Below are positions 15,311-24,302 of a stretch of DNA of 64,000 nt, one piece after another. Location of the stretch: positions 129,370-193,369 of the forward strand of contig CAZXTL010000001.1 of the NCBI GenBank assembly GCA_964643725.1, in the 5' to 3' direction. This DNA comes from DYQY01 sp964643725. Its GTDB lineage: Bacteria > Margulisbacteria > Riflemargulisbacteria > GWF2-35-9 > DYQY01. The notes below the pieces were generated by a model. That model was not told the DNA's origin. It made no database searches and was given only the letters and a program-made list of their open reading frames with translations. Position 1 is the stretch's first letter; every line of letters begins with the position of its first letter. A program made the position numbers and the translations under genes.

Positions 15311-18064
15311 TTACTTTTCTAGTGTCTCTTGTACCTTAGCGTTTAGAGTTACTAACGTAAATGGTTTTTCTATAAAGTGGATATCTTTCTCTAGTACGCC
15401 ATGTTTTGCTATTACATCAGCAGTATATCCAGACATAAATAAGCATTTAATGTTTGGATAAATTGAACGTATTTTTATAGATAGTTCTCTGCCATTCATT
15501 TTAGGCATAATCAAGTCTGTAATTAGTAAGTCAATCAATGGCTTTGATTGTATTATTTTAAGTGCTTCTTCTGCTGATTCAGCTGGAATAACGATATGTC
15601 CTTGTAACTCTAACATGCCGACGGTCATTTCTCTTACCATTGGCTCGTCCTCAACCAGCAGTATCGTTTTTTTGTCACAGGTGGGCGTTGGGGTTTTTAA
15701 TACTTTTGTTTTTTTGCTACCTTCTGATATTTCACCAGCATGATTTGGTAAATAAACATTGAAGGTTGTGCCTGTTCCAACTGTGCTAGTTACTGTAATG
15801 AAGCCATTATTCTGTTTTAAGATACCGTAAATCGTTGATAGTCCAAGACCTGTTCCTTTGCCAAGTCCTTTGGTAGTAAAGAAAGGTTCAAAGATTTTAG
15901 AAATTGTTTCTTTATCCATGCCGCATCCATTGTCAGTAATTGTTAATTGAACATAACTTCCCGGAAGGTAATCGGTGTTTTCTTGGCAGTATGTTTTATC
16001 AAAGCAGACAATGTCTGTTTTGATTGATATTTCTCCATTGTTTTTAATAGCTTCTTTGGCGTTTATACATAGATTTGCAAGTATTTGGTCAAGTTGGGAG
16101 GGGTCAATTTTTATAGTATCTACGTTTTTGTTAGGTTTCCATGTAAGTTCTATGTTCTCACCAACTAGGCTTTTTAGTAAACTCATCATTTCTAAAATGG
16201 TTTTATTTAAATTGAGTATTTTTGGAGACATTGTTTGTTTGCGCGCAAAAGTAAGAAGTTGTTTCGTAAGATTAGCAGAACGTTCTGCCGCGTTTTTGAT
16301 TTGTATAAGGCTATTAAATAATGGGTTATTCCTATCTGTTTTTTTAAGTAAAAGTTCTGTTTGTCCTAGGATTACACCAAGCATATTATTAAAGTCATGG
16401 GCAATTCCGCCGGCAAGTTGTCCTACTGAGTCCATCTTTTGTGATTGAGCAAGTTGCACTTGAACCTTTGCATGTTCTTTTTCGGCAATTTTTTGATCGG
16501 TGATGTCAATTGAAAATCCTAGCAAAAATTCTGCCTCGCCAGATTTGTTAAGTACTGGTACCTTTAGTGTTCTTAGTATTCTTTCTCCTTTATCATGTGT
16601 TTGGATTGGTTCTTCTGAGATGTCTATATTTTCTTTTTTAGATAAAGTTTCTCGGTCTTTCTTAATAAAGAATTCAGCTTGTTCTTTGGGGAAGAAGTCA
16701 TAGTCGTTTTTGCCTAGAAGCTCTTCTTTTGTAATCCCAAGCAGTTTTTCGCCGGTGCGATTCATTAGCGCGAACCTTAATTCTTTAGCGTCTTTTAGAA
16801 ATAACATTACAGGAAGGCTTTCGACGACGTACTCAAAAAGTCGTTTTTCTTGAAACATAGCTTTTTCATTGTTCTTACGTTCAGTAATATCAATAGCATA
16901 GCCGGTTGTTCCAAGTATTTCACCATTGTTATTAAAGACAGGTTGCTTAAAGGTTTCAAACCATCTGATTTCTCCTTTATGAAGGATTTGTTCTTCTACA
17001 ATAGATGATAGTTTTGTTTCTATAATTTTATTATCATCATCAACGTATTTCTGGGCTAATTCCTTGGGCCAAATATCAAAATCAGTTTTGCCTAAAACAA
17101 GGGTAGGATTATTTATATTACAGGCGTCAGCAAAAGATTGATTTACAGAAAGGAATTGACCATTTTCGTTTTTTAACCACATTAATCCAGGTTGGTTTTC
17201 AATAATGGTTCTTAAATAGGATTCTCTTAGACGTGTGTCATTTTCAATATTTTTATTTTCAGTTATGTCAGACACAATGGATGCTATGGAAAATCCTTTA
17301 CTTGTTGGAATTATGGAAGTAGAGCTATTAATAATAGCCTTAGCTCCATTTGATCTAACGATAGCAACATTGTGATGAGAGTAATTATCTGCGGATTTAC
17401 CGTTGAGAATATCTAGTGTATTTGTTTTAAGTTGTTCATACAAGGCAGGAGTTTTGTGCTCAGGCGGAACAAATTGGTATTGTATGTCCCATAAATACTG
17501 ATCAATAGCTTCTTTTTTTATTAATCCAAATGTCTTCTCAGAAGACTGGTTCCAGATTGTAATTTTCCCTTCCTCATCTGTTTTGATTACTGCATCTTTT
17601 ATGTTTTCAACTAGAAGCCTATAATTGTTTTCGTTTTCAATGACAGCTGTCTCTGCTTTTTTGTATTCGGTTATATCTCTAAGCATAGACTGATAAAGAC
17701 CAGAAGCCATTAATTTGCTGGACATTTCAACTATTCTTTTTGTTTTGTCAGAGAGAAGAATTGTTCGAACGGTTGTGATAATTTGTCCTTTGTTGAGTAA
17801 GTCAAAGCGGAAAGGGTTTTCAATAAGGCATTCCTTTTCCCATGGTAAATCTTTTATGTGTTTGTTTAATATTTTTGAAGCTGTATTAAGCCCAAACATA
17901 TTGAAAAGGGCGGGATTAGCATAAATAATGATACCCTTTGAATTACCAATAATTATTCCGTTAGGGGATAAATTAATTATTTCTTCGTACATTAATTTAT
18001 CGATTTGTGGGTTTGTGTTTAGTTTTTTTATTTTGAAGACATTGTTTATGATGGATTTTAACAT
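15311..18064 (-). CDS. Hybrid sensor histidine kinase with four PAS domains and a C-terminal receiver
   Basis: The 917-residue protein has no clear membrane helix, so it is probably a cytoplasmic sensor. In order: four PAS modules at about residues 25-135, 145-270, 280-395 and 400-525; a dimerisation/phosphoacceptor domain with His556 in GGIAHDFNN; a GHKL ATPase domain with the N box (NLCINAKEAI), G1 (DNGCGMD) and G2 (GKGTGLGLSTIYG); and a receiver whose phospho-acceptor is Asp850 in TDLIMPKMNG. The PAS modules contain the WNQSSEKTFG and ITERK-type linkers typical of small-ligand or redox sensing, but the signal is unknown. AAAGAAG precedes the ATG. It is transcribed away from the GT39-like gene and stands alone, so no partner regulator can be named. 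Confidence 0.93.
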   Translation of the reverse strand: MLKSIINNVFKIKKLNTNPQIDKLMYEEIINLSPNGIIIGNSKGIIIYANPALFNMFGLNTASKILNKHIKDLPWEKECLIENPFRFDLLNKGQIITTVRTILLSDKTKRIVEMSSKLMASGLYQSMLRDITEYKKAETAVIENENNYRLLVENIKDAVIKTDEEGKITIWNQSSEKTFGLIKKEAIDQYLWDIQYQFVPPEHKTPALYEQLKTNTLDILNGKSADNYSHHNVAIVRSNGAKAIINSSTSIIPTSKGFSIASIVSDITENKNIENDTRLRESYLRTIIENQPGLMWLKNENGQFLSVNQSFADACNINNPTLVLGKTDFDIWPKELAQKYVDDDNKIIETKLSSIVEEQILHKGEIRWFETFKQPVFNNNGEILGTTGYAIDITERKNNEKAMFQEKRLFEYVVESLPVMLFLKDAKELRFALMNRTGEKLLGITKEELLGKNDYDFFPKEQAEFFIKKDRETLSKKENIDISEEPIQTHDKGERILRTLKVPVLNKSGEAEFLLGFSIDITDQKIAEKEHAKVQVQLAQSQKMDSVGQLAGGIAHDFNNMLGVILGQTELLLKKTDRNNPLFNSLIQIKNAAERSANLTKQLLTFARKQTMSPKILNLNKTILEMMSLLKSLVGENIELTWKPNKNVDTIKIDPSQLDQILANLCINAKEAIKNNGEISIKTDIVCFDKTYCQENTDYLPGSYVQLTITDNGCGMDKETISKIFEPFFTTKGLGKGTGLGLSTIYGILKQNNGFITVTSTVGTGTTFNVYLPNHAGEISEGSKKTKVLKTPTPTCDKKTILLVEDEPMVREMTVGMLELQGHIVIPAESAEEALKIIQSKPLIDLLITDLIMPKMNGRELSIKIRSIYPNIKCLFMSGYTADVIAKHGVLEKDIHFIEKPFTLVTLNAKVQETLEK

Positions 18065-18225
18065 ATGTTACTTCTTTCACTATAAACATCAAATAAAAAT
18101 AGAATTGTGATTTATTTACGTAACTTGATTATATAGGAGTAGTTTCATTAAAGTCAAATCTTCGGGAGAATATAGCTATAAATTCATATATTGCTTTATA
18201 ATAAAGGATAATATGGGAGAAAATT

Positions 18226-19803
18226 ATGATTGATAAATACAATAAAATACTAATTATTGGCATGGTTTTATTTGCAATAATTAGTCTGTTGACGATTGCG
18301 ATAAATCCTCTAATTATTGATGATGCTTCAATGTATGCTTTGGCTATAAAAAATGCTGTTATTTATAATGCTTGGTTCGCTCCTGTTTTTACTCCTGGTG
18401 ATATCTCCTCATATTTAGATAAACCACCGCTTGGGATTTGGATATTATCTATAATTCCAAAGATATTTGGAGTTACGGTAGTAACGGTTCACATAACAAA
18501 TGTGTTTGTGTTTTTTTTGCTGGGGTGGTTTTTATATCGGTTTCTTTTAAAAGAAGCAGATAGAGATACTGCAGTTTTTTCTGTAATGGTTGCTCTTACA
18601 AGTTTAATTCTAGTTATATTTTCTAGGACTCCTAAGCTTGATATGCTGATTGCTTTGACTTTAATGCTTAGCCATTTTGAGCTTTTTAAGTTTATTAAAT
18701 ATAAGAAGTTAAAACATGCTTATTTGTTTACCTTTTTTTGTGCGATAGGCTTCCTTATTAAGAGTGGATTTGCTTTGGTTTTTCCAGTAATGACGATATT
18801 TTCTTTATTGATTTTTAAGGACATTCGAGTTTTTTTGTTTAGAACGCTTTTCAGTAAACACGGCATATTAAATGTTATATTTTTTATAGTAATAATTTCA
18901 TCAGTTTTATTAATGCAAAAGCCATTCTTTGGTGAGCTGTGGATAGACTACCTAAAGTCTTTTACAATCACTAGTAAATATAATACAAGCTATCTTGGAC
19001 TTACCTTCAATTTGTCAGCAATAATTCTTTTAGTTTTATCTGTTTTTCCTTGGATTGGTTGTTTGATTGTAAGTTTAAAAGAAATTAATAAAGAATTTAA
19101 TTTTTATGTATTTACTTTGCTTTGGTTGATTTCAAATACAGTTTTTGTAATATTGTTTTATAAACAAACAGATGTAAGAACTTTTGTAATGCTTTCGGTG
19201 CCTTTGATAATTTTAATAGCTTCCAGTCTTTCAACTGTATTAAGTGTGAAGAAGAGAAATACAACAGCTTTTGTTGTTAATCTTCTTTTAGGGATTATTT
19301 TCCTGCTAGGGACAATACTTTTAGTAAGCAAAAATGATGTTTTGTTTTTACTTGCGATGTGTTTTTCTTTAGTTTTCTTTTCTTTTTCTCTGTTTTATAT
19401 AAGACCAACAAGAAAGATATTAGTTATTACTTTCCTTATAATTTGTTTAAGTTATACTGTATTATTTTTTCAAGTAAGTGGAATAGTTGACCGAAACAAT
19501 GATTTTAAAAAGTATCCTGAAATTATTAGCAGTTATCAAAAGATTGGCTACAAATTTGTTATTTTTAGACCAGCCGGCAGACCAACAGTAATGAGTAATG
19601 ACCATACGTATATTGATTTCATTAAAGGGCCAGCTGATTACTATGTTTGGGAGTATGTAAGGATGGAAGCGCTTATAGCTAAGACAAATACTATTCTAGT
19701 TTTAGACCCTCAGAGCTTAGCTAGACTTAAAGGTAACGAGAAGTTAGAGGTGTTAGAAAGAAATAGAGATTCGGTATTAGTTGTAAGCAATAGTGTGCGG
19801 TAG
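18226..19803 (+). CDS. GT39/ArnT-like membrane glycosyltransferase
   Basis: This 525-residue protein has about eleven hydrophobic helices. It carries the family signature near the N-terminus: an acidic DDASMYA loop after the first helix (the catalytic-type aspartates of PMT/ArnT enzymes) and KPPLGIWI, matching the KPPL motif of that superfamily. Such enzymes transfer a sugar or modified sugar from a polyprenyl-phosphate carrier to lipid A, glycans or proteins on the outer face of the inner membrane. The C-terminal 100 residues are a soluble periplasmic region. Donor and acceptor are unknown. A GGGAG site precedes the ATG and a TATAAT (18197-18202) lies in the gap shared with the divergent kinase gene, with no clear -35 box. 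Confidence 0.85.
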   Translation: MIDKYNKILIIGMVLFAIISLLTIAINPLIIDDASMYALAIKNAVIYNAWFAPVFTPGDISSYLDKPPLGIWILSIIPKIFGVTVVTVHITNVFVFFLLGWFLYRFLLKEADRDTAVFSVMVALTSLILVIFSRTPKLDMLIALTLMLSHFELFKFIKYKKLKHAYLFTFFCAIGFLIKSGFALVFPVMTIFSLLIFKDIRVFLFRTLFSKHGILNVIFFIVIISSVLLMQKPFFGELWIDYLKSFTITSKYNTSYLGLTFNLSAIILLVLSVFPWIGCLIVSLKEINKEFNFYVFTLLWLISNTVFVILFYKQTDVRTFVMLSVPLIILIASSLSTVLSVKKRNTTAFVVNLLLGIIFLLGTILLVSKNDVLFLLAMCFSLVFFSFSLFYIRPTRKILVITFLIICLSYTVLFFQVSGIVDRNNDFKKYPEIISSYQKIGYKFVIFRPAGRPTVMSNDHTYIDFIKGPADYYVWEYVRMEALIAKTNTILVLDPQSLARLKGNEKLEVLERNRDSVLVVSNSVR

Positions 19804-19814
19804 TTTTGCGTTTT

Positions 19815-20000
19815 GTCATCCTGAACTTGATTCAGGATCCAGTCATATATTAAATTTGACCATTACAAAACATTAAGTAGATTATTAATTGAATATAGAC
19901 TAATAAATAGTCCCTAATTTAAGCTTATAATAGTAAACTAGCTGCTTCAATATTTAAATAAACAGTAAGACTGGATCCCGGATCGGAGTCCGGGATGACA
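19815..20000. repeat. Nested inverted-repeat element in the gap before ettA
   Basis: The gap 19804-20122 (319 bases) has no gene. At 19815-19844 lies a palindromic arm (starting GTCATCCTGAACTTG) and at 19969-20000 a second, in opposite orientation (ending CCGGGATGACA). Each arm folds on itself, and the two also pair with each other across about 125 bases of AT-rich sequence. A third fragment, GGGATGACATTC, follows near 20029. This arrangement resembles small non-autonomous palindromic elements dispersed in many genomes. There is no coding sequence inside. A TATAAT at 20091-20096 may serve ettA. Confidence 0.6.
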
Positions 20001-20122
20001 TTTCGTCAACGAATTACTTAACTTGTACAGGGATGACATTCAAAAATACAGTTTAATAAATCAAAGTAGCCACAAATCAATATTTCGCTTTATAATTATT
20101 AAAAAGGTTAAGGGAGTGCATT

Positions 20123-21802
20123 ATGGCAGATGAAATTAATAAAATAATATATTCAATGTATAAGGTATGTAAGTTTTATGATAAGAAACCAATAATTAAA
20201 GATATTTCGCTTTCGTATTTTTATGGAGCAAAAATCGGAGTACTTGGGCTTAATGGATCAGGTAAAAGTACACTTCTAAGGATACTGGCTGGTACAGATC
20301 AAGATTTTCAAGGCAAGATTTCGCTTACTCCTGGTTATACTATAGGTTATTTGGAACAGGAACCTAAACTAGATCCAAATATGACTGTAAAGCAAGTAGT
20401 AGAGCAAGGCATGCAGGAACTAGTTGATTTAATGAAAGAATATAATGCAATAAATGATAAATTCTCTGAGCCTATGTCCGATGCAGAAATGGATAAGCTG
20501 CTTGAAAAACAAGGTAAAGTGCAAGAAAAGCTTGATGCTAAGGATGCTTGGGATATAGATTCTAAGCTTGAAATGGCGATGGATTCATTGCGTTGTCCTG
20601 AAGGTGATACTCTTATAAAAGTGTTATCTGGTGGAGAATTAAGACGAGTTGCGCTTTGTAGATTATTGTTACAGAAGCCTGATGTTTTATTGTTAGATGA
20701 GCCTACAAATCATTTAGATGCAGAAACAGTTGATTGGCTTGAGCAACACCTTCAGCGTTATGAAGGTACAGTTATTGCTGTAACACATGACCGTTATTTC
20801 TTAGATAATGTTGCTGGTTGGATACTTGAGTTAGATAGAGGAGAGGGTATCCCTTGGAAAGGTAATTATTCTTCTTGGTTAGAGCAAAAACAGAAAAGAT
20901 TACAGAATGAAGAAAAGTCAGAATCAGAAAGACAGAAAACGTTAAAAAGAGAACTAGAATGGATACGAATGACCCCTAAAGGTCGTCAAGTTAAAGCGAA
21001 GGCGCATATTAAAGCATATGAAACGTTACTTGCTGACGAACAAGAGAAGAGATCAACTGATTTGGAAATATTTATACCAACAGGCAGAAAGCTTGGAACC
21101 AGCGTTATAGAGGCTAAAAATGTAAGTAAGGGCTACGGAGATAGATTATTAGTAGAGAATATGGATTTTGTTCTTCCGCCTGGAGGGATTGTTGGAGTAA
21201 TCGGACCGAACGGAGCTGGGAAGACAACGCTTTTTAGAATGATTATTGGAGCGGAGAAACCTGATTCTGGTACCATCAAAGTTGGAGAGACAGTAGAGCT
21301 AGCCTATGTTGACCAGTCCCGCGATGACCTCGATCCAACCAAAAGCATCTGGGAAGTTATTTCAGAATCGCAAGAGGTTATTCAAATGGGTAAGCGCGAA
21401 ATCAATTCACGTGCCTATGTTTCAAGATTTAACTTTTCAGGTACTGACCAACAAAAGAAAGTTGGTCAAATATCTGGGGGAGAACGTAATAGGGTACATT
21501 TGGCTAAGCTGCTTAAGTCTGGCTCAAATGTTATTTTACTAGATGAACCTACTAATGATTTAGACGTTAATACAATAAGAGCTTTAGAAGATGCTTTAGA
21601 GAATTTTGCTGGTTGCGCAGTTGTTATAAGCCATGACCGTTGGTTCTTAGACCGTATTGCAACACATATTTTAGCTTTTGAAGGTGATAGTAAAGTTGTT
21701 TGGTTTGAAGGTAATTATTCTGAGTATGCTGAAGATAAAAAGAAGCGTACAGGTAATGACCAACCACATAGAATAAAGTATCGCAAATTAACTAGAGGGT
21801 AG
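20123..21802 (+). CDS. ettA: Energy-dependent translational throttle protein (ABC-F ATPase)
   Basis: EttA binds the ribosomal E site and gates early elongation according to the ADP/ATP level. The 559-residue protein has two ABC modules and no membrane domain. Module 1 has Walker A GLNGSGKST, signature LSGGELRRVAL and Walker B LLLDEPTNHLDAET. Module 2 has GPNGAGKTT, ISGGERNRVHL and VILLDEPTNDLDVNT. Between the Walker A and signature of module 1 lies the EttA-type arm (about residues 95-160), and a charged P-site tRNA-interaction linker (WIRMTPKGRQVKAKAHI) joins the modules. Length and arm identify EttA rather than Uup or YheS. GGGAG precedes the ATG. The 3' end overlaps the convergent lipoprotein gene by 11 bases. 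Confidence 0.95.
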   Translation: MADEINKIIYSMYKVCKFYDKKPIIKDISLSYFYGAKIGVLGLNGSGKSTLLRILAGTDQDFQGKISLTPGYTIGYLEQEPKLDPNMTVKQVVEQGMQELVDLMKEYNAINDKFSEPMSDAEMDKLLEKQGKVQEKLDAKDAWDIDSKLEMAMDSLRCPEGDTLIKVLSGGELRRVALCRLLLQKPDVLLLDEPTNHLDAETVDWLEQHLQRYEGTVIAVTHDRYFLDNVAGWILELDRGEGIPWKGNYSSWLEQKQKRLQNEEKSESERQKTLKRELEWIRMTPKGRQVKAKAHIKAYETLLADEQEKRSTDLEIFIPTGRKLGTSVIEAKNVSKGYGDRLLVENMDFVLPPGGIVGVIGPNGAGKTTLFRMIIGAEKPDSGTIKVGETVELAYVDQSRDDLDPTKSIWEVISESQEVIQMGKREINSRAYVSRFNFSGTDQQKKVGQISGGERNRVHLAKLLKSGSNVILLDEPTNDLDVNTIRALEDALENFAGCAVVISHDRWFLDRIATHILAFEGDSKVVWFEGNYSEYAEDKKKRTGNDQPHRIKYRKLTRG

Positions 21803-22655
21803 TAGTCTCAAGAGGTTTGTTCTTGAATTGATAGTTTAATTTAGACAGAAACGCTTGTGTTGCTAATAGATATGCTTGAAGTTTAACTTTGTTGGCTTCT
21901 TGGTTTGTTTTATCTGTAAGGTTTGCAAAGCCTTCAGATGGAGATTGGATTATTTTAGAAATATCTTGAATAGAGGAATTGATATCCCGACCTGTTTGGA
22001 TTGCAGGAGCGTTATCCATATTGTAGGTATTGTCTATTACAGTTTCACCAAGTTTATTAATTATTACTATTTTTGCTGATAAGGTGGCATATTTGTATGT
22101 CGTTTTTTGTCCATTTACAACATCAGAGTTTATTTTATAACTTAACACTAAAGAAGCAATGGCATCTGTATTTAGATATGCACAAATTTGCTTAGCCTTT
22201 TCTTTCGCATTAGCATTAGAGAGGTCAATAAATTTATAAGGTGGGATAACATAATATTCTTTGCCAAGTAGCTTTGGTAGTTCTTGAGAAAATGAGTTGT
22301 AGTAGTCATCTCTTGCTAATTTAGCTTGGTCAAACTTGTAAATATTGAATTTATTATAGAAAAAGTCATTTATAAGATTGCTAATAATAATATAAGTTTC
22401 AATTTCTTCAGTAGAAATAGGCTTCATTAGCTTTGAGGGATTAGAAAGAATATTCATTATTTTTGATGGTTCTAGTATATAAGATAAAAGATCATCACTT
22501 TTGATTTCTTGTTCTCTATCGATTGTAATGTTCACTATGGCAACACTTTTTATTTCTTTAAGTTTCTCTTCGTTTACAGTGCAACCTGTAAAAAAAATAA
22601 GAAGCAAGAAGGCAAAAGGTATTGCCTTGGGATTAAAAATAGAAGTGCATTCCAC
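21792..22655 (-). CDS. Unrecognised lipoprotein
   Basis: The 287-residue protein has a type II signal sequence with lipobox FTGC at about residues 22-25, so it is probably a membrane-anchored envelope lipoprotein. The mature part is mixed alpha/beta, opening with a strand-like KSVAIVNITIDREQ, and has no motif I recognise. The start is a GTG at 22655 with a poor ribosome site, lying inside the last codons of the upstream barrel-protein gene (23-base overlap). This argues for translational coupling, with both proteins made together for the envelope. Confidence 0.7.
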   Translation of the reverse strand: MECTSIFNPKAIPFAFLLLIFFTGCTVNEEKLKEIKSVAIVNITIDREQEIKSDDLLSYILEPSKIMNILSNPSKLMKPISTEEIETYIIISNLINDFFYNKFNIYKFDQAKLARDDYYNSFSQELPKLLGKEYYVIPPYKFIDLSNANAKEKAKQICAYLNTDAIASLVLSYKINSDVVNGQKTTYKYATLSAKIVIINKLGETVIDNTYNMDNAPAIQTGRDINSSIQDISKIIQSPSEGFANLTDKTNQEANKVKLQAYLLATQAFLSKLNYQFKNKPLETTTL

Positions 22656-23511
22656 TACTTAGCTTAATTCCTGATTTATAGCTTCCGTTAACATCCTGAG
22701 AACGTTCAAATCCCATTTCAAAATTGACATAAGCATTATCTACCATACTTAGGAAAATTCCACCAAAGAATCCCATAAGATACATGGCTTCTTCAGAGCT
22801 TAACTTTTTTTCATTTCCATCGTTATTCATAATTAGTAGACCAATAGATCCTATAGCTAAAGGAATGCCAAGTAATGCTGCGCTTCCTTCTGCTCCAATC
22901 ATGGCTTGCGAAATAGTAGCATCTTCCTTAATAGAGCCTGAACCTTTGTCTACTAATCTTTTCCCAACACCAAGTGCAAAGTAGCTGTTCATATGTCTAT
23001 CTAGAATTATATAGTTGCCTAATTGAATAATAGGTCTAACCATATAGCTTTCATAAATACTGCCAGGTGAGCTGTCTGCCCATCCCATAAACTGTAAGCC
23101 GATGTTGCCTAGCGGGAAATATTTAATGCTGATGCCAGAAACAGAGTCTGATAAATACATGCCCATGGCAAAGTTGCCTCTGGAATCTTTTATTCTTTCT
23201 GCTTCAACTTTTTTGGAACCAATATTCGCAATATTTGTTTTCTTTGCTTCTACAAAGTAAGAAGTGTTAATTGTTTTCATGCCGTCATCAGATATTCTAA
23301 GTGGTTCAGCATAAATAATCATGTCTCCGGAAAATATTTTAATGTAGTGTTCCCCAATTGGAAGTTCATAGTTGCTGACATTTCCTTTGCCTGCCAAAAC
23401 GCCGTCAATATAGATATCTACTTTTGGGTCATCATTTAATATGTTTACTTTTGCGCCCCACGCTAATGATAATAAGATAGAAAAGAGAGTAATCATCATT
23501 ATTTTTTTCAT
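22633..23511 (-). CDS. Exported protein with PEGA-like domain and probable outer-membrane beta-barrel
   Basis: The 292-residue product begins with a signal peptide (MKKIMMITLFSILLSLAWGA). Residues about 22-70 resemble a PEGA repeat: PKVDIYIDGVLAGKG, then LPIGEHYIKIFSG. From about residue 110 the chain alternates short amphipathic strands (MGMYLSD, GISIKYFPLG, YFALGVGKRL) and ends in an aromatic strand (GMHFYF), the usual C-terminal signature of outer-membrane barrels. AAGGAGC precedes the ATG. It overlaps the downstream lipoprotein gene by 23 bases. A plausible reading is a small barrel with a periplasmic or surface PEGA module; the ligand is unknown. Confidence 0.7.
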   Translation of the reverse strand: MKKIMMITLFSILLSLAWGAKVNILNDDPKVDIYIDGVLAGKGNVSNYELPIGEHYIKIFSGDMIIYAEPLRISDDGMKTINTSYFVEAKKTNIANIGSKKVEAERIKDSRGNFAMGMYLSDSVSGISIKYFPLGNIGLQFMGWADSSPGSIYESYMVRPIIQLGNYIILDRHMNSYFALGVGKRLVDKGSGSIKEDATISQAMIGAEGSAALLGIPLAIGSIGLLIMNNDGNEKKLSSEEAMYLMGFFGGIFLSMVDNAYVNFEMGFERSQDVNGSYKSGIKLSSGMHFYF

Positions 23512-23606
23512 TTCTTTGCTCCTTTTTATGTTAACTACGGTTTAATGATATTAAAAAAACTTACTCTTTGCAATCATCTTACAGTTGAATCAGAGTTTAC
23601 TGTTTA

Positions 23607-24176
23607 ATGAAATATGAGATATACTTTTTTATTATGTTAATAAAAAAATGGAAAATATTAGTTGTTTTGCTGTTAATGGTTTGTGCTTTTTTATTAACGT
23701 CTTGCGTTGAGATAAAGCCATTAGAAGTAAGTCTTGCAAAAGAAAGAATAAAGTCAGTTACTTATGAGAAGGCCACCATAGAGGTTGATTTAAATATTAA
23801 AAATCCTAATGTTATTGGTATTGACGAAGCCATAGTTGAGTATGGTGTAAACGTAGGAGATGTTGAGGTTTTCAATATGAAAAATGTTAAGATATCTATA
23901 CCTGGCAGTTCTACTAAAACAAACATTCTTCCTGTAGATATTTATTACGGAAAGATATTTAAGACAGTAGCAAAAATGAATGAGTTTATTTCTGCTGGCA
24001 ATAAAACAGTTCCTTATAAAGTAAAAGGAGCCATTGGTTTGAATGTAGTAGGATTTCCTGTTGTTGTTCCGTTTGAGTCAGAAGGTCAAGTTCCATTGCC
24101 TGATTTACAGCAAGAAAGACTTAATTTAGAAAATCAACTCAATAAAATTAAGGATAGTTTTAAAATAAGTTTTTAA
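23607..24176 (+). CDS. LEA14-like (WHy-domain) lipoprotein
   Basis: This protein of up to 189 residues has a lipoprotein signal with lipobox LTSC. It then shows an LEA type 2 (water stress and hypersensitive response) domain: DLNIKNPNVIGIDEAIVEYG is the classic NPN motif region, and a late KGAIGLNVVGFPVVVPF strand pair closes the fold. Bacterial members are envelope lipoproteins with poorly known roles. The start is uncertain: ATG 23607 has only a weak GAG upstream, while ATG 23634 would give a more typical 24-residue signal peptide. The gene points away from the barrel/lipoprotein pair. Confidence 0.8.
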   Translation: MKYEIYFFIMLIKKWKILVVLLLMVCAFLLTSCVEIKPLEVSLAKERIKSVTYEKATIEVDLNIKNPNVIGIDEAIVEYGVNVGDVEVFNMKNVKISIPGSSTKTNILPVDIYYGKIFKTVAKMNEFISAGNKTVPYKVKGAIGLNVVGFPVVVPFESEGQVPLPDLQQERLNLENQLNKIKDSFKISF

Positions 24177-24302
24177 CATTATTTTCACTAAAAAGGCAAT
24201 TCCCGTAAAATCGTCTTTTTCGCGTGCATGTTTCTAGCTATTTAATGATTTATCGAGTAAAATATTCAAGTAAATTAAAAAAACATCATTAAGGAGCCAA
24301 GA

